DNA of 64,000 nucleotides, taken from contig JAYMSP010000161.1 of assembly GCA_036897095.1 (NCBI GenBank), positions 1 through 64,000 of the forward strand. The letters run 5' to 3'. Both the position numbers and the translations under genes were made by a program. Shown piece after piece: positions 24,225 through 34,729 of the stretch (the first letter of the stretch is position 1; every line of letters begins with the position of its first letter). The notes under the pieces were generated by a model, which ran no database searches, was not told the origin of the DNA, and saw only the letters and a program-made list of their open reading frames with translations. The stretch is from Plantago elongata. Taxonomy: Eukaryota; Streptophyta; Magnoliopsida; Lamiales; Plantaginaceae.

Positions 24225-25285
24225 ATTATAGCTACCGCGGTGGAATGAATCGGTCGGATCTTGGATCTTGGTGTCTCACTCTCATAAACCGATTCACTGA
24301 GTAAATTAACTCTAACTAAATCTAGCTCCTGATAAAATCAATCACTACGATATAATTATTATAATTAAGTAAGTTCTTAACGTAGTAGGTATGTTTGGAC
24401 TTGTAGTAGTCTTCTCTATTATAGAAAGATGTATTCTCTGGTATAACTTAAAAGGTGCTTTTATATTTCTGACTAAGGGATAAATATTAAAAATAAGTAA
24501 ATCTTTTGAGAGACGGTTTTATAAAAAGACTAAAAAAGACGAACAAACATTATAATTATAATAAAGAACATTAACAAATTTGCTAAGATCGGTAATATAC
24601 ACATACACCAAAAAAAGATATTAAATCTTCACTCATAAACATTATTGATATTGTTTAAAACATTGAACATGTAATTAAGAACATTAATTTGTCTTTCAGA
24701 CATCTCATTAATATACACGTTCCTAAGATTTTGTGGCGCCAAGTAAAATAACGTGGAGGAAAAAAATGAGTAAGAGTTTAATAATCATAAGTAAATAGGG
24801 TTGAGATATAGTTTGGCTAATGACTCTTCTTATCATGGTTAACTCATGTATAGTTAAATTGTAATCAAAATGATATGTGTCATGTTTTGGAGAGTGGGAC
24901 ACTAATTGAGATATGAAAAGAGGGATAGAAGATCCAGACCGAGGTTCGTCTCCTACCTAATCAACTGCAAATCCATTTTAATTGCTCAACTTAGGGGGTG
25001 ATTGGTAGGCCTTTTTTGCGATGCAAGATGTTTTTGACTTTGACCGAGAACAGTCACCTGATCAGTACCAAATGCAGTCCGGAATTGCTTTGGAGCTGCT
25101 CAAATTTATGTTCGGATTTTGTCCCGAAAACACCAAGTTGGTGCGTTTCGAAATACATGGCCCCCTTAATTTCAGATTTTATATAGGTAGTTGGCACCGT
25201 TTATTGTTCTTCCTGAGTTTCAGGTATATATAGTTAAACCATTGTTGAATTGTGCAGAGTTTCAAGTTATTTGAGCATTGATTAT
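24225..25285. other. Intergenic region with one unrecognised short ORF
   Basis: An open frame at 25021-25233 (plus, starting MQDVFDFDREQS) follows a GGGGGTGATTGGTAGGCC motif that looks like a DNA-transposon end, but I recognise no family. The rest is AT-rich, without repeats I can name. Confidence 0.35.
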
Positions 25286-25290
25286 CTCTG

Positions 25291-25665
25291 TTAGGCTGTG
25301 TTCTCTTCAACTAAAAATCACTTCAGTTCAGTCCAGTTCAGTTCAGTTCAGCTCAGCTTAAGCTGTGTTATATTCAATTGAAAATCACTTTAGTTCGGTT
25401 CATTTCAGTTCAGTCCAGTTCATTTCAGCTCGGCTTAGTTATAAGTTATACCTTACTTCAGTTCAGTTCAGTTCAGTTCATTCCAGTTCAGTTTAGTAAA
25501 TCTTAGTTGAAGAGAACACAACCTTAGTTATAATGTATACCTTACTTCAGTTCAGTTCAGAACAGTTCAATCCAGTTCAGTTCAGTTCAGTTCAGTTCAG
25601 TTCAGTCCAGTCCAGTTAAGTCCAGCTCAGTAAATCTCAGTTAAAGAAACCACAGCCTTAGTTGT
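25291..25665. mobile_element. MITE-like element(s) with TTCAG pentamer arrays
   Basis: Left ends TTAGGCTGTGTTCTCTTCAA (25291) and AAGCTGTGTTATATTCAATT (about 25358) face right ends AGTTGAAGAGAACACAACCT (about 25506) and AGTTAAAGAAACCACAGCCT (about 25640), which are their reverse complements with changes. Between them lie long runs of TTCAG/TCCAG pentamers and two copies of TATACCTTACTTCAG. It reads as two overlapping or tandem copies of one inverted-ended element. Weaker relatives lie near 44.4 kb and 55.9 kb. Confidence 0.65.
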
Positions 25666-25788
25666 GCCTTTGCATGTCAACAACCGTTGTGGGTCAATAT
25701 AAATTGGTTGAATTTAATGTAGGGATTGGATATTTCTTGTATGTCACATTAATGATTGTTGGTCTGGGTATCAATTAATGAGAGTTCT

Positions 25789-26340
25789 TGTCACGTCCCA
25801 ACCCAATTAACTATGGCACAATCGACCGTTTATCATGAGATGTGCTCACGTCAAGACGAAGTCTTCCTTTAATCCTCAGATACGTAATAATCTCTCAGAG
25901 TGATACAAACGGAGCATCTAAAATCCATTACAAAGTACTTACAACAATTAATTCTCGAAATACAACTTTCTCAACCGTACAAATCGTCCTACACAACAAA
26001 TCTCAAAGTACGCAACAACTACTAAAAGTCTTAACAAAATTCAACATTCGCCTACCGTCTCAACTCCAAAGAATCTCCGTTCGAATCACTTACTAAATAA
26101 CTTAAAGGGGTTGAAAGGGTGAGCTCCTGGCACTTTTATCCGGATCAAGTACAATAGTACATATAGAAAGGTATACATAGATATACACTCGATTTTAAAT
26201 TTCAAACATAGTCGAAAAATATTTGCATGGAACACATCTCACAATACACAATTCACATTTTAGCTCGAATCAAATATACACTATGAACCTATGTTTTGAA
26301 ACTCTAAGACGGCCTAGCTATTGTAGGAGGTTCAACCGAG
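25789..26340. mobile_element. Possible LTR remnant
   Basis: The stretch begins TGTCACGTCCCAACCC, typical of plant Ty3/gypsy LTR edges, and has no coding potential. I could not find a matching partner, a primer-binding site or a target duplication, so this is a tentative fossil call. Confidence 0.3.
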
Positions 26341-26422
26341 TCAACTCGGGTTAACCTACTTGCAATATTTTTTAAATAAAATATATTATACATCTTCATA
26401 ATACTAAAAACAATAATTCTAA

Positions 26423-27406
26423 GCTATTGTGGAAATCTAAACTTACGAATAAGATGAAGCATTTTCTATGGCTCGCTAGTCAGGATAGATTGCTCACCAA
26501 TTCTCACCGTATTTATCGTCATATGTCAGTTGATTCGAGCTGCCCTCAATGTAATGTGGCTACTGAGACCACATTACACATACTTCGATAGTGTGAATCA
26601 GCTACAAAGATCTAGAAAGAAGTTGTTGCTCCGGAGGATTGGAACCGATTCATATCATGGCCTGATGATGAATGGATCACAAATAATCTGAACAGCGATA
26701 AAAGATCCAGTTTAGGCATGGATGTCTGCTGGCCTGCTGTATTTGCGCCTACCTGTTGTGTTCTCTACAAGCCAAGGAACTCCAAAGTGTTCCATGGAAG
26801 GCCGGAGTCTTTCCAACGGATCTTATTTATGATAAAGTAGTAGAGTTGTGATTTGGACTATAAAATTAACCCGCGGAGAAATCTGCAAATCTCTCGGAAA
26901 TGGTCGAGGCCTCCAGAGACCTGGATGAAACTGAATATTGACGGTAGTTGACGTCCACAACAGAACACTAGTGCTATTGGTGGGGTGATGCGCGATGCAT
27001 CGGGCCAATGGGTTTGGAGCTACCCTGCTAGCTTGGCGCAACCAACGGTTAATGAGTCGGAGTTGGCTAGTTTACTTCGTGGACTCGAACTTGCTTGGGA
27101 ACATTGTACTCCTAAGCTTCAGGTGGAAATGGATTCTCAGATGTTATTCGACTGGATAATGGATAGCTCCCATCCCCCGAGTGAGATGGAAGACATGATT
27201 CAGTGGTGTAGGATCCTTTTGCAGAATCCTTGGGACATCGAGGTGAAGAAGATTAATAGGGAGGCAAATGCTTGTGCCGATCACCTAGCATCATTAGGTT
27301 ATCATTTTGCGGGGGACGGGAAGTTTTGGCTTTCCCCATCAAGTTCTGTAAATTTTGAACACTGATATTGGCCTCTAGGCTTAATGCATTTCTTTTCTTA
27401 CAAAAA
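26423..27406 (+). mobile_element. 5'-truncated LINE with RNase H end and perfect target duplication
   Basis: A perfect 17-bp duplication, AAAAACAATAATTCTAA, lies at 26406-26422 and 27407-27423, overlapping the A-tail. The plus strand reads LWKSKLTNKMKHFLWLASQD, a zinc knuckle (CPQCNVATETTLHILR), and then a plant L1-type RNase H domain (NIDGS; GGVMRDASGQWVWSY; ESELASLLRGLELAW; VEMDSQMLFDWI; NREANACADHLASLG). The RNase H part is one uninterrupted 126-codon frame at 26985-27365, while the upstream part has a few stops. The usual aspartate and glutamate positions (NIDGS, NESEL, EMDSQ, ADHLA) are present. Confidence 0.88.
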
Positions 27407-27423
27407 AAAAACAATAATTCTAA

Positions 27424-27955
27424 CAAATAATCAATATATAAAAACTATTCCAATACTCTTTTCTACTCGGTTTGTTGGTCCCAAATCCCAATACGCTTGT
27501 ACAATACTGCTTTCTTCAATCAACTATGCAGTCATATCTCCTATTTGCACAATAAAGACAATATAGTGATGTGCATACATCTTTCCAAAGATCCCAATTT
27601 ATTGTAATTCTTCTCCCAACTCAAATCCCACTCCTACAATGTTATGTCTTCATCTTTACAACCAACTCATATGTAGCAAACCCAGCAGAAAAAGGCAAAG
27701 GAGAAGCTAAGAAGAAGAATTCATATTTGGCATTGAGATGATGAGATCTCATCCCAAAATGTCGGAGATCGACATGAGATGAAGTTGGGAGGATTGAGAA
27801 GACGAGTGAATTGATAGTAGAGAAGAGCAAGAATCGAATTGGTAGTTGTGCAGCCTGGCTTTCCACGACTAGAAGGAAGCGACTCACTTGAGTAGTAGCA
27901 GCAGAGACAAGAAGACACAAAATGAAATTGAGGAGGAGGTTAGGTTATAAGGTCT
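27424..27955. other. Gene-free region
   Basis: The open frames on the minus strand at 27642-27920 have no recognisable domain and overlap low-complexity purine-rich sequence. No repeat or transposon boundary was identified. Confidence 0.4.
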
Positions 27956-27959
27956 AACC

Positions 27960-28767
27960 CATTTGATTAGTCAAGCTCAAGTCAGTTCTCTCTCGTTCAT
28001 AGTCTTCATAGAGGCTCTAGCACCTGACCAACCCACGGGAGCTAACGCTTGGAGCCACCCAAACGGTGGGTAGACTGACAATCCCACCTCGCTTGGTCAG
28101 TCAACGGAACAAGTCAATGGGACCATCTCATTAGAAAGCTACTTCAACTAACAAGCTTAACCATCCACTGCTCCTCCAACTGACCGAGACGTGGTCCAAC
28201 CCACTAGGAGACTTCAATTGCCTCACTGATATTGGGGGAGAGACTCCAACGGTCAGTGGAACTATATAGGTAGCGGGTGAGCAAGAGAGCGATCATCCAA
28301 GAGAGCGATCATCCAAGACTCGCTGAACGAAACCCTAGCTATCACTCTTACGCCTCCATCTCTTGCAAGCTATCTAATCAACGCTCGGAGACACCTACAG
28401 TCACTCACTATCACCAACGATCATCCACCATTACTCACCATCACCACAATCCACCTTCACCATCCATCGCCTTCCACCGTCTCTAGCCATCATCAGGCGG
28501 CTAGCTATCTCACCGGTGCTCGTCCACTCATCGTCGAACTGTCAATAGGATAAGTCGACCTCTTTCTTCTCCCCCCATCTCTCTCTTTATCGATTTGTTT
28601 ATCCTCCATCAGTTTACTCACTTGAGCGTCGGAGTCCCTACGGTCAACACCACACCGGTGTCACCTTGGTACCTCACGTCTCTAGGTTTGTGCTTGTTGC
28701 CATGCAGGTCGCTGATGCCCCCCAATTCGTTTAACCAAATTCGATTTTAGATTTCTGAGCGTCTACA
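27960..28767 (+). mobile_element. Possible LTR remnant (solo)
   Basis: GC-richer than its surroundings, with a TATA-like ACTATATAGGTAG at 28260, downstream C/T- and A/C-rich leader-like sequence, GAGCGTCGGAGTCCCTACGG at 28624 (a pattern common near the U5 of plant Ty3/gypsy LTRs) and a possible terminus GTCTACA at 28761. No partner LTR or target duplication was found, so the boundaries and the call are tentative. Confidence 0.35.
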
Positions 28768-28769
28768 AT

Positions 28770-29540
28770 TATAGCCGGTTAAGACACAATTTTTTTATTG
28801 GACATCAATGTTTTATGTTAATGGCGGAAGAAGTTGATGAAGAAGACAGAAGGATGGTTTTGGTTGGTGGTTTGGGAGTAAATGGAATGGGGGAATTTAC
28901 CTAGAAAAGGTAGAAAAATGACTTAAGGCCTGTTTGTTTGTGTTGTAATTCATTTTGGCTTATAAGCTGGTCAACGATAGATGGGATTTTGGACCTCGAT
29001 GTAAATGATACACTAAAGGGTGCTTATATGAAATGCATGTATCTAACAGGGGTGTATATGTAATTTTCCATGTGTGTGTGTGTATGTGTGTTCACTTATA
29101 GTCGTAGAATTTAAAATACATATACTAAAAGACGTAAAACGTACTTAAAAATGTAAACTAGATTATAGCAACCCATCCTTTTGATATTTCCATACATGCT
29201 CGATCCGATCGTTTTGCATAACTTCCTCTACCATAATCAGTGTTTCACGCTCTTATACTGACATATATCCTCCATGTACATGGAATATGGTGTAATTTTC
29301 GATTCCAAGTATTGTATTTTTTATACAGTAATGTAATTTTATTTTCAAGTAATGTATTTTTTAAATTTTAATGTGATTTGTCATAATTATTTAGCGACAT
29401 TTAAAATAAATTCAAGAATAAAACTTCAAATGAATTGAGAAATGAAATTAAGATGAAAAATTCAATATAAAAGAAATGTAAACAAAAAATAAACTTGGGC
29501 ATCAATTGTTAAAGTAGAGAATTGCATAGAGCTCCAGAGA
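28770..29540. other. Gene-free region
   Basis: AT-rich, with one GGCCTGTTTGTTTG motif at 28927 that resembles a DNA-transposon end without a partner, and a short TG-repeat near 29070-29090. Nothing else was recognised. Confidence 0.4.
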
Positions 29541-30734
29541 GGGTTGTTGTAACAATTCGAAAATTCATTTTTCGAACTTAGACGTTTTAGAACGAACCGA
29601 GCGTTAAGCGGATTTCCTAAACTGTTAGTCTTTGGCCCAATAATTGTTTTCTTAAAGTTGAGCCAATTATTATTTTTGTGAGCCCATATTTAACCCTCTT
29701 CACCATTCAAAACCCTAATCTTCCCCAAAACCTAACATTTTGTAAACAAAACCATTAGCAAAAAAATACAATTTTTCGCGCATAGATTTTCTATCAGGCG
29801 CAGCCAACTTGTAAACTCAAACATTCTATACATTCACCGGTGGGATCTCCATTTTAAAGTCCCAATCGTGCTCTATTTGCCGTCGAATAGAGAGTAATTT
29901 TCTAAGTCATCATCGATCCTTAATATTGTATTTGTTCTCTCCTAGGCAAGTTCCCTAAGACCTCACTCACAATAATTTAGAGAGTTTTTATCTATGTTTA
30001 CATGTGAATTATGCAAGTTTTTCATTTAATATTATTGAGTTTTATGTTAGCTGTTGTCGTGCCCTTTGACTCGAGTTTTTGGACATTCGCAACTTTGTAT
30101 ATAAAGGTAATTAGTGAACTGGTCTTGTTAATCACTTGGTGATGAGTGTGTTAAGAGTGGAGTCCAAATTCAAGTATACGTGTGTATTCATTTACACTGT
30201 TATGTAATCACTAGGATATGGCTTGATTAGTAATTTTTTGCAAGTTGTTGAATTGGTCGATGATTTTACATGAGTATTAAATATTGGTAGTCTACTGTTG
30301 TTACTATGATGACTATTTTATGACATAGTTTACTATATTTATACATTAATTTATGATGTTTTTAGTTTGATCAACATGTAACATGAATTGCTTTGAGCCA
30401 CTGCACTTTGTAGTTAAGTGCTAGTAATTGTTCTTAATCATGTATATTTGAGTTGATGTTGGATGATTAATTAGAAGGGTCTCCATTACATGTGGAAACT
30501 TAGATGCAATGTTACTGTATGTTATCACCGATTTGATTTTGTTAGTATTGTGAATTGCAGCTTCTATATTAGCCCATTATATTATACATGACTATGTTGT
30601 TCACACACTAGACCATACGCTCATGAATTTAGAGTTTAAGATCATCCATTCATGTTATTAAGCTTCTAAGTCATTTAAGCTTTCAAGTTAAGTTAAGTAT
30701 GATTTCAAGTCATGTCAAGAAAAGGCTAGTAAGG

Positions 30735-30885
30735 TCTCCCAAACAAATCGTGATCAACCAAGTTAAGCGATCATCATCGGCTAGGCAACTAGCAAACCGT
30801 GATCAACCAAGTTAAGCGGTCACCATCGGCTAGGCAACTAGCCAATCGTGACTTTCATGTCAAGCGGTCATCATCGGCTGGGGAT
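30735..30885. repeat. Tandem repeat in the 5' LTR
   Basis: Units of about 45 bp (CGTGATCAACCAAGTTAAGC followed by a CATCGGCTAGGCAACTAGC-type half) occur about three times in the 5' LTR. Confidence 0.8.
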
Positions 30886-33184
30886 GTACTTTAGGATGCC
30901 AAACGATCATGTTAAGATTTTAAGAATGTTTTCAAGACAAGTTTATGTTCAAGGTCAAGTTAAGAATTTTCAGAAGTTAAAGATCAAATTTAAGTTTAAT
31001 TGTTCTTCGTCAAGGGAAGTTATAGGATGCATTAAGCAAGACTAAAAACTTTAGAAGACATGAAAATATAACTTTAGGTCATGGCACGTGCATGGATACT
31101 TGCTCAATTAGTGGTCACGATTCACGACTGACCCCTTGCCAAAATATCAATTTTAGGTTTGAAGCCGAGCTATTGGAGTGGAGCGTTGCCGGAGCAGTGA
31201 TCACTACCATAAGTCCTTTAGTATTTCAAGTTCAAGTTTTCCACTTGTAAAGTTAAAGGATTTTATGATTTATAATTTCGCTGCATAATTCTTCTAGTTC
31301 ACGAACTTTCATATCAAGTGCAAGAACGCAAGAGGCGTCGAACCACGTTTTTAATTTTATAAGTTTAAGTTCGTCGAATTTCAAAGCTCAAGAACTAGCG
31401 CGAACCGTACTTTTCTTAGTTCGTATTTTTAAAAATCGGGGCGTTATAACTTGGTATCAGAGCCGTGCCAACCCAAAAACAGCAAGGGGTGGACTGTTGG
31501 CCGGACTGATCCTTTTCTATTTTCAAATTTTCAAAATTTCATATCATGATTGCATTAAAGATTCATGTTGGGTATTGATCACTGACCAGTCACCTCTCCA
31601 CTTCGATAAGAGTTTTATGTTTATGTTTTATCTTGTGATCTTGCTAGCTTTGGATGTGATTAGTTGTATTTATGTTATTCTTTGTGCATGCTATTATGTT
31701 CTATACTTGTTGATATGATCTTTTGTGCTTATGTGGTTGACTATAGTTGCACGTTGACACGTTGTGATATTTATCTAATTGTACATGTGATAAGTTGTTT
31801 ACTATGGTTGTGTTTTATACATGTTTATGTGAACTTTTGTGCCTATGTGATTCGAGTTTTACTAAGTGGAGTTTGAGCAAGATTCGAGGACGAATCTTTT
31901 TAGAAGTTGGGCAGATTGTAACAACCTGAAAATTCATTTTTTGAACTTAGACGTTTTAGAATGAACCGAGCGTGAAGCAGAGTTTGTAAAATATTAGTCT
32001 TTGGCCCAAAAAACGTTTTTGTAAAGTTGAGCCAATTATTATTTTTGTGAGCCCATTTTTGGCCCTCTTCATGCCCATTAAAAATGTTAACCTTCCCCCC
32101 AAACCCTAGCATTTGGTAAACAAAACCATTAGCCAAAAAAAAATACAATTTTTCGCGCATAGATTTTCTGGCAGGCACAACCAATTTGTAAACTCGATTC
32201 CCAGTTCGTTAACCGTTGGATCGAGCTGATTTTTGGAGGTCAGATTCCTAACACAACATTCTATACTTTTCTTGGAGGGATCTCCGTTTTGAAGGCCCGG
32301 CCGTTCTTTATTTGACATCGAACAAAGGGTCATTTTCTAAGTCATCATCGATCCTTGATATTGTATTTGTTCTCTCCCAGGCAACTTCCCCTAAGACTCT
32401 CACTCACGATAATTCAACGGGTTTTTATCTATGTTTACATGTGAATTATGCAAGTTGTTCATTTAATATTATTGAGTTTCATGTTAGCTGTTGCCGTGCC
32501 CTTTGACTCGAGTTTTTGGACATTCGCAACTTTGTATATAAGGGTAATTAATGAACTGGTCTTGTTAATCACTTGGTGATGAGTGTGTTAAGTGTGGAGT
32601 CCAAATCCAAGTACACGTGTGTGTATTCATTTACAATGTTATGTAATCATTAGAATATGGCTTAATTGGCAGATTTTTGCAAGTTGTTGAATTGGTCAAT
32701 GATGTTACATGAGTATTAAATACTAGTAGTCTACTGTTGTTACTATGATGGCTATTTTATGACATAATTTACTATATTTATACATTAATTTATGATGTTT
32801 TTAGTTTGATCAACATGTAACATGGATTGCTTTGAGCCACTGCACTTTGTTGTTAAGTGTTATTAATTGTTCTTAATCATGTATATTTGAGTTGATGTTG
32901 GATGATGAATTAGAAGGGTCTCCATTACATGTGGAAACTTAGATGCAATGTTACTGTATGTTATCACTGATTTGATGTTGTTAGTATTGTGAATTGCAAC
33001 TTCTATGTTAGTTCATTATATTATCCATGACTATGTTGTTCACACACTAGACCATATACTCATGAATTTAGAGTTTAAGAACATCCATATATCCATATCA
33101 TTAAGCTTCTAAGTCATTTAAGATTTCAAGTTAAGTTAAGTAGGCTTTAAAGTCATGTCAAGAAGGGCTAGTGAGGTCTCCCAA

Positions 33185-33375
33185 GCAAATCGTGATCAAC
33201 CAAGTTAAGCGATCATCATCGACTGGGCAACTAGCAAATCATGATCAACCAAGTTAAGCAGTTATCATCGGGTAGGCAACTAGCAAATCGTGACTATCAT
33301 ATTAAGTGGTCACCATCGACTAGGCAACTAGCAAATCGTGGCTATCCATGTTAAGAGGTTACAATCGGCTGGGGA
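33185..33375. repeat. Tandem repeat in the 3' LTR
   Basis: The same roughly 45-bp unit as in the 5' LTR (ATCAACCAAGTTAAG and CTAGGCAACTAGC) occurs about four times, accounting for much of the length difference between the two LTRs. Confidence 0.8.
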
Positions 33376-33971
33376 TGTAATTTACGATGCCAAGTGAACT
33401 CATGATCATGTTAAGATTTTAAGAATGTTTTCAAGACAAGTTTATGTTCAAGGTCAAGTTAAGAATTTTTAAAAGTTAAAGATCAAATTTAAGTTTAATT
33501 GTTCTTGGTCAAGTCAAGTCATATGATGCATTGCATTAAGCGAGACTAAAAGCTTCAAAAGACATGAAAATGAAACTTTAGGTCATGGCATGTGCATGGA
33601 TACTTGCTCAGTCAGTGGCCACGACTCATGACTGACCCCTTTACTAAAATATCAATTTTAGGTTTGAAGCCGAGTTATTGGAGTGGAGCGTTGCCGGAGC
33701 AGTGATCGCTACCATAAGTCCTTTAGTATTTCAAGTTCACGTTTTCTACTTGTAAAGTTAAAGGATTTTATGATTTATAATTCCGCTGCATAATTCTTCT
33801 AGTTTACGAACTTATATCAAGAATTTTTATGTCAAGTGTAAAAACGTATGAGGCGTCGAACTACGTTTTTAATTTTACAAGTTTAAGTTCGTCGAATTTC
33901 AAAGCTCAAAAACTAACGCGGTCAATTTTTTTCTTAGTTCGTATTTTTAAAAATCAGGACGCTACAGTTGT

Positions 33972-34595
33972 AGTGATATGAATGATAATGTGTCGGAGAT
34001 GATGTGATGCAACTATTGAGTAGTTCAAGTCTATGTTCTATTTATCCTAAAATTCATTAATTTCATTTTAATTAATTTTAGTTTAGATTTACAGCTTGAT
34101 TTTGCTTAGTTGGTTTTATACCAAAATTATAATGGTAAAAAAAATTCGGCTCTATATTTAATATCTATATGGGGTGAAGGGTATTCAAAAAAAAAAAATG
34201 CAACAAAATTTTCGTTTATTAAGAATGAAAAATGGAAGTTTGTCTTTTTTCAAAAAAAAAAAAAACATATCGAAGTAATGAAAATAGAAAAAAAAATGCA
34301 GAACAATCTTTTATTAATATTTTGCATTTTGAAAATAAAAAATTTCTCTATATCCGTATGAATCGGACAATACTATGTTATTTCCTTTACAGTTCTATTG
34401 AATTCAATTAACATCAAACAAAGATAATATAGTCTAAGTAGGAGAGATTGATATATCATCAAGCCAATTTAAAAGTCGCACTTAAGTTTGTAATTGATAA
34501 AATGATAAATTGAGTTCGAAATGGAGTGATAAATTGGAAGAAGAAGCCAGAAGTGTAGGCAGCCCAACTACCTTACTGGCAAAAGAACAAGAAAG
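33972..34595. other. Intergenic region upstream of LIP1P
   Basis: AT-rich with A-runs at 34187-34199 and 34250-34265. It should hold the promoter of the lipoyl synthase gene, but I see no clear TATA box. No other feature was recognised. Confidence 0.4.
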
Positions 34596-34598
34596 AAA

Positions 34599-34699
34599 AT
34601 GGCGGAAATTCCAATGGCGGAACAAACATACACCAATACCATATTAGCTTCTCCGCCATTGCCATTTCAATGATCGATCAATCAATTCATCCCTTGTAA
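34599..34699 (+). promoter_or_regulatory. Two upstream ORFs before the LIP1P start
   Basis: An ATG at 34599 opens a 24-codon frame ending TGA at 34671-34673. A second ATG at 34670 overlaps that stop (ATGA) and opens a 9-codon frame ending at 34699, 30 bp before the LIP1P ATG at 34730. If transcribed, both could limit translation of the main frame. The transcription start is not known, so this is inference. Confidence 0.4.
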
Positions 34700-34729
34700 T
34701 TGATCATCAAAATCCCTAATTGAATCAAA

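Larger units (their letters stand above)
29548..33966 (+). mobile_element. LTR retrotransposon fossil (Ty3/gypsy-like), long LTRs, tiny interior
   Basis: The 5' LTR spans 29548-31448 (about 1.9 kb) and the 3' LTR 31917-33966 (about 2.05 kb). Both start TGTAACAA and align throughout. The 5-bp target duplication GTTGT is intact at 29543-29547 and 33967-33971. Directly after the 5' LTR, TGGTATCAGAGCC (31452-31464) is a primer-binding site for initiator tRNA-Met. The interior is only about 470 bp and carries no gag or pol. It ends with TTCGAGGACGAA and a purine-rich tract like the 3' end of Ty3/gypsy elements. The LTRs differ visibly and also in the number of internal repeats, so the insertion is not recent. 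It depended on another element for movement. Confidence 0.9.

Noticed and set aside
25021-25233. A short host gene starting MQDVFDFDREQS
   Set aside because: Only 70 codons, no recognisable domain, no splice partners, and it follows a transposon-end-like motif. Left as unrecognised.
26985-27365. A stand-alone plant RNase H gene
   Set aside because: The frame lies inside a LINE bounded by a 17-bp target duplication and A-tail, so it is the C-terminal domain of LINE ORF2.
31497-31876. Open frames in the interior of the LTR element as a gag gene
   Set aside because: Composition is low-complexity and hydrophobic with no nucleocapsid knuckle; the interior is too short for gag.
30735-33375. CRISPR-like array from the spaced GTTAAGCGGTCATCATC units
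   Set aside because: Units are contiguous degenerate tandem repeats within LTRs of a plant retroelement, without unique spacers.
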